Assembly (NCBI GenBank): GCA_943326825.2
Contig: CALPUT020000124.1
Coordinates: forward strand, 1-7,188
Direction: 5' to 3'
Origin: Chryseobacterium gleum
Lineage (GTDB): Bacteria > Bacteroidota > Bacteroidia > Flavobacteriales_D > Crocinitomicaceae
Length of the DNA: 7,188 nt
In this document: positions 1 through 5,449 of the stretch, in pieces
How positions within the stretch are numbered: position 1 is the first letter of the stretch
Layout of the letters: each line of letters starts with the position of its first letter
Program-made: the position numbers and the translations under genes
Notes under the pieces: model-generated
Told to the model about the DNA's origin: nothing
Database searches by the model: none
Seen by the model: the letters and a program-made list of their open reading frames with translations, nothing else

Positions 1-1289
1 GAACCTGAACCAACCGTCATAAAACGATAATAATAGCTTGTTGAATCAACATTTGAAAAATACACTTCAAGATGAAATGCACTATCTATAAATTCTGGAT
101 ACAATTCAACTGTTGCAATTCGTTGATGATTTGAATTATAGATGGTATCATATTGAACAGTACCTGCAATTGCTTTCATATTGTAGAAATTTGTTTTCCC
201 TCTAAAACCATAAGATGGAGCTGGTTTATCTGCACCTAAAGCAAAATCAATTAATCGAGCATCAGTTGTATCTGTCCAGATATCCATGTAAATTTTATTT
301 GACAATCCGAAAAAATTGGCACTTGGATTATTTTGCCACCAAACAAAAGAAGTATCAGAAGTAGCTGTTCCTCTTACATGCATCCTTCCATAATTTCCTG
401 CATTTCCTGCAGCGCAAACGATGATTCTACCAGGATGTTCATCTACTAAATATTCCATTAATTCAGAGGCAGGATCATTTCCATCGTGACTTCCTAAATA
501 AACCCCCATACTGATATTAATAACTGCTGGTTTTCCAACTGAATCTGCGTATTTAAAAATATAATCGCAGGCATCTGCAATAGTGAGTGTCCAATTAATC
601 GTATCTGAATATGATTGAACAAAAACAATATCTGCTTCAGGAGCATTCCCTTCATTATCCCCAACAGATAATCCATTTCCAGCAGCTCTTCCTGTTACAG
701 AAGTTCCATGACCTCCTGATGCAACTGGATCAGAGCCTGAAAAAAGATTATTATTTATTGCTGTGCTATCCCACAATTTACCATAACCATAAGCTGAAAA
801 TTGATTTACACCTCTGTATGTTTGATCCCAATATCTTAAAACTCTTGTTCTTCCTAATGAGTCTTTAAAATCTGGATGAGTAACATCAAGTCCTGCATCT
901 ATTACTCCCACAATTACATCTTTCCCTTTATAAGCTGATGATAATCCACCTGCACCTTGATGCACTTGATTAACAAAATGTAATTGTCTAGATGAGTCAT
1001 TTAAAACCACAGGTGGATTGGCTTCAAAATGAAAATCAGAGATATTTCCTAATTTCTTGTTTTTAACTAACCATTCAGTAGTCGATGTAAAATAAATGTT
1101 TCGTTTTGTGATATTTTTAATTTTAATTTTCTCCTCCTTTAAAAAAGCTAAATTTTTAGAATTATTCTCAACTGAAAATGGAGCAATTGTATTTCCATTT
1201 ACATTCAAATATTTGATTTCAACTCGACTTTCTTGTGTAAAAACAAATTGATAGATTAAAATAAGTAAAAGAGTTAAATATGTTTTCAT
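1..1289 (-). CDS. Secreted S8 family subtilase, CspA-like (partial, C-terminus beyond the left edge)
   Basis: An open frame runs from an ATG at 1289-1287 to the left edge without a stop, giving 429 complete codons. Residues 1-19 form a signal peptide (MKTYL followed by a Leu/Ile-rich core, probable cleavage before Gln20). Residues 20 to about 110 look like a propeptide. The subtilisin domain follows: VGVIDAGLDVTHPDF carries Asp131, GGHGTSVTGRAAGNG carries His194, and CAAGNAGN carries the oxyanion-hole Asn296. The GrtRvlrYWDQ segment after the Asp motif and the beta-rich stretch from about 310 to 429 (YMDIWTDTTD region) resemble CspA-type subtilases, which have a jelly-roll inserted between Asn and Ser. 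The GTS serine motif is not in the window, so activity cannot be confirmed. The predicted role is extracellular or periplasmic protein cleavage; substrate unknown. A C-terminal type IX secretion sorting domain is possible but would lie outside. It is divergent from the subtilase at 1419. The family call is firm; the CspA-like subtype is inferred from motif layout. Confidence 0.93.
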   Translation of the reverse strand, partial: MKTYLTLLLILIYQFVFTQESRVEIKYLNVNGNTIAPFSVENNSKNLAFLKEEKIKIKNITKRNIYFTSTTEWLVKNKKLGNISDFHFEANPPVVLNDSSRQLHFVNQVHQGAGGLSSAYKGKDVIVGVIDAGLDVTHPDFKDSLGRTRVLRYWDQTYRGVNQFSAYGYGKLWDSTAINNNLFSGSDPVASGGHGTSVTGRAAGNGLSVGDNEGNAPEADIVFVQSYSDTINWTLTIADACDYIFKYADSVGKPAVINISMGVYLGSHDGNDPASELMEYLVDEHPGRIIVCAAGNAGNYGRMHVRGTATSDTSFVWWQNNPSANFFGLSNKIYMDIWTDTTDARLIDFALGADKPAPSYGFRGKTNFYNMKAIAGTVQYDTIYNSNHQRIATVELYPEFIDSAFHLEVYFSNVDSTSYYYRFMTVGSG

Positions 1290-1418
1290 CAAAACCGTTT
1301 GTAATTTATTTATAGATGTACAAGTAAATATACTGCCATCTATTTAAATAATAAAGTTTATATTGAAATATTTACCACTTTTGTAAAATAAGTTTAGAAA
1401 TTAAAATGAGCATATAAA
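1290..1418. promoter_or_regulatory. Divergent promoter region between two subtilase genes
   Basis: This 129-base AT-rich gap must hold the start signals of both flanking genes, which point away from each other. On the plus strand, CACTTTTG at 1376-1383 differs from the Bacteroidota -7 box TAnnTTTG at one defined base and would leave a leader of about 30 bases before the ATG at 1419. On the minus strand, TATATTTA (1332-1325) differs from the same box at one defined base and would leave a similar leader before the ATG at 1289. No convincing -33 TTTG partner is seen for either, and no Shine-Dalgarno sequence. The promoter role follows from gene arrangement; the exact boxes are tentative. Confidence 0.4.
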
Positions 1419-3011
1419 ATGAAAAAAATTATCATCACATTATCACTATCTGTTTTTTCATTAGGATTAACAAACATCTTATACGGACAAGTTGATTCTA
1501 AAATCCTTAATTGGTACAATGGTTCAGGAGCAGGAATGCATACTGAAAAAGCATATAAAAAATTAAAAAAACGTAAATCTTCAACTGTCATTGTTGCAGT
1601 AATAGATTCTGGAATTGATATAGAACATAAAGATTTAGAAGGTAAAATCTGGACAAATACGAAAGAAGTAGCTGGAAATGGAATAGATGATGATAAAAAT
1701 GGTTATGTTGATGATATACATGGATGGAATTATTTAGGGAATGCTAAAGGTGAAAACGTTAACCAAGCGACTTTAGAAAAAACGAGAATTTTAAGAGATT
1801 TATCTAAAAAATTTGACGGTATTGATCCAACTACTTTATCCGCAGCTGAAAGTAAAGAGTATGAATTATACCAAAAAGTGAAAGCAGATGTAGAAGGTGA
1901 AATAGCTAATTATAATCAATATAAAGCTCAAATGGAAATGCTTCCTACAATTATGAAGCAAGTTCCAACAATGGTTGGTTCAATCTTAGGTAAAACAGAT
2001 TATACTGAAAAAGATTTAGTAAAATGGGATCCTAAAACAGAAGATCAAATTCAATTGAAAGGTTTGGCTTTGGCTATGGTTAAAGGTCAATTATCTTTAG
2101 AAATGATTGAAGAACAAGCTCATTCAATTAATGATTTATTAGATTACAGCTTAAACTTAAACTTTAATGAAAGAGAAATCATCGGTGATAATCCAAAAGA
2201 TTTTTCAGATGTTCATTACGGAAATAACAATGTTGAAGGTCCTGATGCATTGCATGGTACTCACGTTGGTGGAATCATTGGAGCAAAAAGAGGAAATAAT
2301 TTAGGAGGTGACGGTGTTGCTGAAAATGTGTTATTGATGGCTTTAAGAGCTGTTCCAAATGGTGATGAGAATGATAAAGACATCTCTTTGGCTGTTCGTT
2401 ATGCTGTTGATAATGGAGCAAAAGTAATTAACATGTCTTTTGGTAAATCATATTCTCCTAATCAAAAAGAAGTATTTGAAGCATTTAAATATGCAGATTC
2501 TAAAGGAGTTTTATTGGTTCATGCTGCAGGAAATGATGCTGCGAATGTGGATACAGATCCAAATTTCCCAACTTCATTATACAGTTTTCAAACTCAAAAA
2601 TTGGATTTATTCTTAACAATTGGGGCTTCTACTCAAAATGCAAAAGGAAATTTAGCTGCTGACTTTTCTAATTACGGTCAAACGAAAGTAGATATTTTCG
2701 CTCCAGGTTTCGAAATTTACAATTCTGTTCCTCAAAGTGATTACAAAATCTTACAAGGGACTTCAATGGCTGCTCCTATGATTTCAGGTGTTGCTGCGTT
2801 GTTAGTTTCTTATTTCCCATTATTAACAATGAATGAGATTAAAGATGCAATGTTAAAATCAGCGACTTCTTACAAAGGAACTAAACAATCAAAACCTGGT
2901 TCTGATGAAAAAGTAAATTTCGGAACACTTTCAGTTACTGGAGGAGTTGTAAATGTGAAAAGTGCAGTTGCAATGTGTATAGAAATGGAAGCTGCAAAAG
3001 CTAAAAAATAA
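1419..3011 (+). CDS. Exported S8 family subtilisin-like serine protease with a long helical insertion
   Basis: This complete 530-residue protein begins with a signal peptide (MKKIIITLSLSVFSLGL core, probable cleavage near the YGQ at 22-24), so it acts in the periplasm or outside the cell. The full subtilisin triad is present: Asp63 in VIDSGIDIEHKD, His279 in LHGTHVGG, and Ser449 in GTSMAAPMISGVAALL, with oxyanion Asn372 in HAAGND. The mature domain starts soon after the signal peptide, so there is no room for a normal I9 propeptide. Between Asp and His lie 216 residues, far more than the 32 in subtilisin BPN'. Residues about 108-255 of this insert are rich in Lys, Glu, Leu and Met and look helical. 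This architecture matches Bacteroidota proteases often grouped as 'subtilisin Novo-like'. No PPC or type IX sorting domain follows; the protein ends in a short basic AKAKK tail. The gene is probably monocistronic, since an intrinsic terminator follows within 25 bases. Substrate unknown. Confidence 0.96.
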   Translation: MKKIIITLSLSVFSLGLTNILYGQVDSKILNWYNGSGAGMHTEKAYKKLKKRKSSTVIVAVIDSGIDIEHKDLEGKIWTNTKEVAGNGIDDDKNGYVDDIHGWNYLGNAKGENVNQATLEKTRILRDLSKKFDGIDPTTLSAAESKEYELYQKVKADVEGEIANYNQYKAQMEMLPTIMKQVPTMVGSILGKTDYTEKDLVKWDPKTEDQIQLKGLALAMVKGQLSLEMIEEQAHSINDLLDYSLNLNFNEREIIGDNPKDFSDVHYGNNNVEGPDALHGTHVGGIIGAKRGNNLGGDGVAENVLLMALRAVPNGDENDKDISLAVRYAVDNGAKVINMSFGKSYSPNQKEVFEAFKYADSKGVLLVHAAGNDAANVDTDPNFPTSLYSFQTQKLDLFLTIGASTQNAKGNLAADFSNYGQTKVDIFAPGFEIYNSVPQSDYKILQGTSMAAPMISGVAALLVSYFPLLTMNEIKDAMLKSATSYKGTKQSKPGSDEKVNFGTLSVTGGVVNVKSAVAMCIEMEAAKAKK

Positions 3012-3035
3012 AAATAATAAACTTTATATTTGAAT

Positions 3036-3066
3036 GAGGGTGTCCGAAAAGGACGCCCTTTGTTTT
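3036..3066 (+). terminator. Rho-independent terminator after the subtilase gene
   Basis: AGGGTGTCC at 3037-3045 pairs with GGACGCCCT at 3051-3059, giving a nine-pair stem with one G-U wobble, closed by the loop GAAAA. The run TTTGTTTT follows at 3059-3066. It lies 25 bases past the stop codon at 3011 and is GC-rich against very AT-rich surroundings, as expected of an intrinsic terminator. Confidence 0.9.
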
Positions 3067-3144
3067 AAATAAACCATATAAGGGATTATTAGAACATATA
3101 AGTTTTAAATAATTTTGATTAACAAGCTGTTATTCAATTAGATG

Positions 3145-3156
3145 TAAGTTAACTTA
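3145..3156. repeat. 12-base perfect palindrome
   Basis: TAAGTTAACTTA equals its own reverse complement. It sits between the subtilase terminator and the SnoaL-like gene. It could be a binding site for a dimeric regulator, but palindromes of this length also occur by chance in AT-rich DNA. Confidence 0.3.
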
Positions 3157-3174
3157 TATTACCTTAAATTACTT

Positions 3175-3195
3175 GTCCCGTATTTTAATCGGGAT
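3175..3195. repeat. Small GC-rich hairpin
   Basis: GTCCCG at 3175-3180 can pair with CGGGAT at 3190-3195 (six pairs, one G-U wobble) around a nine-base loop. No clear T-run follows on either strand, so it is a weak terminator candidate at best. It stands out as a GC-rich patch in the intergenic DNA upstream of the SnoaL-like gene. Confidence 0.35.
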
Positions 3196-3196
3196 G

Positions 3197-3227
3197 GTTT
3201 AAATTTAAACTTTAATTAATCTTTTTG
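3197..3227 (+). promoter_or_regulatory. Possible promoter/operator of the SnoaL-like gene
   Basis: TCTTTTTG at 3220-3227 differs from the Bacteroidota -7 box TAnnTTTG at one defined base and lies 29 bases before the ATG at 3257. A 14-base perfect palindrome, GTTTAAATTTAAAC (3197-3210), occupies the -33 to spacer region of this candidate, where a dimeric regulator could act. The box is imperfect and no good -33 element is seen, so both assignments are tentative. Confidence 0.25.
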
Positions 3228-3256
3228 AAAAGCACCTTTTTTTAATTCTATAATAA

Positions 3257-3700
3257 ATGAAAAATCTTTTCGTGTTGAGTGCACTAATTTGTATGTCGTT
3301 TACTTCATCAAATGTTGAGGATAAGCTAAATGGTTTAGTTAATAATTGGCATAAAGCGGCTTCAAATGCTAACTTTTCAGAATATTTCAATTCAATGTCT
3401 GATGATTTTATTTTCTTGGGAACTGCTCCTAATGAACGTTGGAACAAAACAGAATTTGCTAATTTTTCAAAGCCTTATTTTGATAAAGGAAAAGCATGGG
3501 ATTTCAAACCTTCAAACCGAAAATGGATTATTAAAAAGAACATCGCTTGGTTTGATGAAGATTTAGATACATGGATGAATGGTTGTCGCGGTTCTGGAAT
3601 ATTAGAAAAGCAAAAAGGAGAATGGAAATTGGTTTATTATAATTTGACTGTTTTGATTGAAAATGAAAAGATGAAAGAATTTATTAAGTTGAGGGAATAG
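3257..3700 (+). CDS. Exported SnoaL/NTF2-like domain protein
   Basis: The 147-residue product starts with a short hydrophobic leader (residues 4-16, then TSS), consistent with a signal peptide, although the positive N-region is only one Lys. Cys12 lacks a proper lipobox (Ile at -1), so a lipoprotein is unlikely. The remainder matches the SnoaL_3 / DUF4440-type cone-shaped fold: WHKAA at 31-35, FLGT at 53-56 followed by ERW at 60-62, Trp81, AWFDE at 97-101, RGSG at 111-114, then GEWKLVYYNLTVLIEN at 121-136. These sit in the expected order and the length is usual for the family. Members are ligand-binding or enzymatic scaffolds of very varied function, so no reaction can be assigned. The ATG at 3257 is preceded by an in-frame TAA and by no evident ribosome binding site. 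Its 3' neighbour dnaB begins 128 bases later and appears to have its own promoter, so this gene is probably transcribed alone. Confidence 0.85.
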   Translation: MKNLFVLSALICMSFTSSNVEDKLNGLVNNWHKAASNANFSEYFNSMSDDFIFLGTAPNERWNKTEFANFSKPYFDKGKAWDFKPSNRKWIIKKNIAWFDEDLDTWMNGCRGSGILEKQKGEWKLVYYNLTVLIENEKMKEFIKLRE

Positions 3701-3792
3701 TTAATATTTTTTTAAAACTTTCAAGTCTTAATTATAAACTAATGTTAATAACCTTCGTTCATATCTTCTTAAGAAATTCTTTTTAGATTTCA

Positions 3793-3824
3793 TTTCACTT
3801 CAGCGATTGAATTCCTTATCTTTG
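3793..3824 (+). promoter_or_regulatory. Putative Bacteroidota-type promoter of dnaB
   Basis: TATCTTTG at 3817-3824 is an exact match to the Bacteroidota -7 consensus TAnnTTTG. TTTC at 3793-3796, 20 bases upstream, matches the -33 element TTTG at three of four bases. Transcription would begin about 5-8 bases past the box, around 3829-3832, which is on top of the first ATG of dnaB. This favours the second in-frame ATG at 3841, or a leaderless message. Confidence 0.5.
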
Positions 3825-3828
3825 TTAC

Positions 3829-5400
3829 ATGGACGAAAAAATGGAAAACACACGTAAACCAACAAACAGATTGAAAAATGTTCAGTTAACTTCTGAATTG
3901 GGAAAAGTACCACCGCAAGCTGTTGATGTTGAACAAGCTGTTTTAGGGGCTATGATGTTAGAAAAGAATGCTGTAACAGATGTTATAGATATTTTAACAC
4001 CTCAAAGTTTCTATGATCCAAAACACCAATATATTTATGGTGCAATCCGTGAATTATTTGGTAGTTCAAGTCCTATCGATTTGTTAACTGTTATAAATAA
4101 ATTAAAGCAAACAGGAGAATTAGAAGCTTCTGGAGGTGCTGTTTATATTTCTCAATTAACTAGTAGAATTGCTTCTACAGCTCACGTTGAATTTCATGCG
4201 AGAATCATTTCTGAAAAATACATTAAGCGTGAGTTGATTCGTATGTCAAGCGAAATTATTCGTGATGCTTACGATGATTCAAATGATGTTTTTGATGTAT
4301 TAACGAAAGCAGAAGGTGAGTTGTTTAAAATTGCTGAAAACAACATGAGTAATGGTGTTTCAACGATGCAAACTGCCGTTAGACTAGCAATCGAAGAAAT
4401 TGAGAAAGCATCTCAGAATACAGATGGTATTTCAGGTGTTGCTACTGGTTTCTTTGATTTAGATAAATTAACTTCAGGATGGCAACGTTCTGACATGATT
4501 GTTATTGCAGCTCGTCCTGCTATGGGAAAAACAGCTTTTGTATTGTCTATGGCTAGAAATTGTGCTGTAGAATACGGACAAGGTGTTGCTCTGTTTTCTT
4601 TAGAGATGTCAGCTGTTCAGTTAGTAAAACGTTTAATAGCGAGTGAATCTCGATTAAGTGCTGAAAAATTAAGAAAAGGTGATTTAAAGGATCACGAATT
4701 TCAACAATTACATTCTAGAATTACACGTTTAGCGACTGCTCCTATATTTATTGATGACACACCAGGTATCAGTATTTTCGATTTACGTGCAAAATGTCGT
4801 CGTTTGAAAATGCAACATGATATTCAAATTGTCATCATCGATTACTTGCAATTGATGACAGCAGGTGGATCAAAAGGTTCAGGAAATCGTGAGCAAGAGA
4901 TTTCTCAGATTTCTCGTTCGATTAAAGAAATTGCAAAAGAATTAAATGTTCCTGTAATTGCACTTTCTCAGTTGAGTCGTTCAGTAGAGCAGAGAGGCGG
5001 AGATAAACGTCCACAACTTTCAGATCTTCGTGAATCTGGTGCAATTGAGCAAGATGCGGATATTGTATCATTTATTTATAGACCAGAATATTACGGTTTC
5101 ATGCAAGATGAAGATGGTAATTCAAATCAAGGAATTGGTGAGATTATAGTTGCAAAACACAGAAATGGTGCGTTGGATAGTGTTCGTTTGAGATTTATTG
5201 GTGAATATGCTCGTTTTGATAACATCGATAATTATAACGATGATGCTGCTCCAATGGCAATTCCATCAAGTATGAATGCAAATACAAGTTTTGATTCAAA
5301 TGATTCGGGTAGAATTACAATACAAAGTAAAATGAATTCATTTGACAATGAAGACACAAACTTTGATAAAAACTTTGATATAAATGATACACCATTTTGA
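3829..5400 (+). CDS. dnaB: Replicative DNA helicase DnaB
   Basis: DnaB is the hexameric ATP-driven helicase that unwinds DNA at the replication fork and recruits primase. This 523-residue copy has the usual two parts. The N-terminal collar domain is at about 28-130 (PPQAVDVEQAVLGAMM start, IDLLTVINKL, GGAVYISQL). The RecA-like motor is at about 200-465: Walker A ARPAMGKT at 228-235 (Lys234), catalytic Glu259 in SLEM, Walker B IIDYLQL with Asp338, SQLSR with Gln381, LRESGAIEQDADIV at 400-413, and the KHRNG arginine-finger region at 443-447. No intein is present. Residues 466-523 form a low-complexity, Asp/Asn-rich tail with repeated FD pairs ending in NDTPF, resembling the SSB C-terminal peptide. 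Two starts are possible, ATG 3829 and ATG 3841; the promoter box just upstream favours 3841, which would give 519 residues. The first 25 residues are poorly conserved in the family and do not settle it. Identity is certain. Confidence 0.98.
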   Translation: MDEKMENTRKPTNRLKNVQLTSELGKVPPQAVDVEQAVLGAMMLEKNAVTDVIDILTPQSFYDPKHQYIYGAIRELFGSSSPIDLLTVINKLKQTGELEASGGAVYISQLTSRIASTAHVEFHARIISEKYIKRELIRMSSEIIRDAYDDSNDVFDVLTKAEGELFKIAENNMSNGVSTMQTAVRLAIEEIEKASQNTDGISGVATGFFDLDKLTSGWQRSDMIVIAARPAMGKTAFVLSMARNCAVEYGQGVALFSLEMSAVQLVKRLIASESRLSAEKLRKGDLKDHEFQQLHSRITRLATAPIFIDDTPGISIFDLRAKCRRLKMQHDIQIVIIDYLQLMTAGGSKGSGNREQEISQISRSIKEIAKELNVPVIALSQLSRSVEQRGGDKRPQLSDLRESGAIEQDADIVSFIYRPEYYGFMQDEDGNSNQGIGEIIVAKHRNGALDSVRLRFIGEYARFDNIDNYNDDAAPMAIPSSMNANTSFDSNDSGRITIQSKMNSFDNEDTNFDKNFDINDTPF

Positions 5401-5449
5401 TTTTTGGAAAGATAATTGTTTGTTCAGTCAAAAATGAATTTTATTTAAA

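Noticed and set aside
494..676. Minus-strand open frame of 60 codons
   Set aside because: It is an out-of-frame shadow inside the subtilase reading frame on the same strand.
611..868. Plus-strand open frame of 85 codons
   Set aside because: It lies wholly antisense to the CspA-like subtilase, whose conserved Asp and His motifs are on the opposite strand. The translation is Leu/His/Gln-rich shadow sequence with no recognisable domain.
3284..3295. Cys12 of the SnoaL-like protein as a lipoprotein anchor
   Set aside because: The residues before it (Ala-Leu-Ile) break the lipobox, which needs Gly, Ala or Ser just before Cys.
3205..3447. Minus-strand open frame of 80 codons
   Set aside because: It is antisense to the SnoaL-like gene and its upstream region, and shows no domain or start signal of its own.
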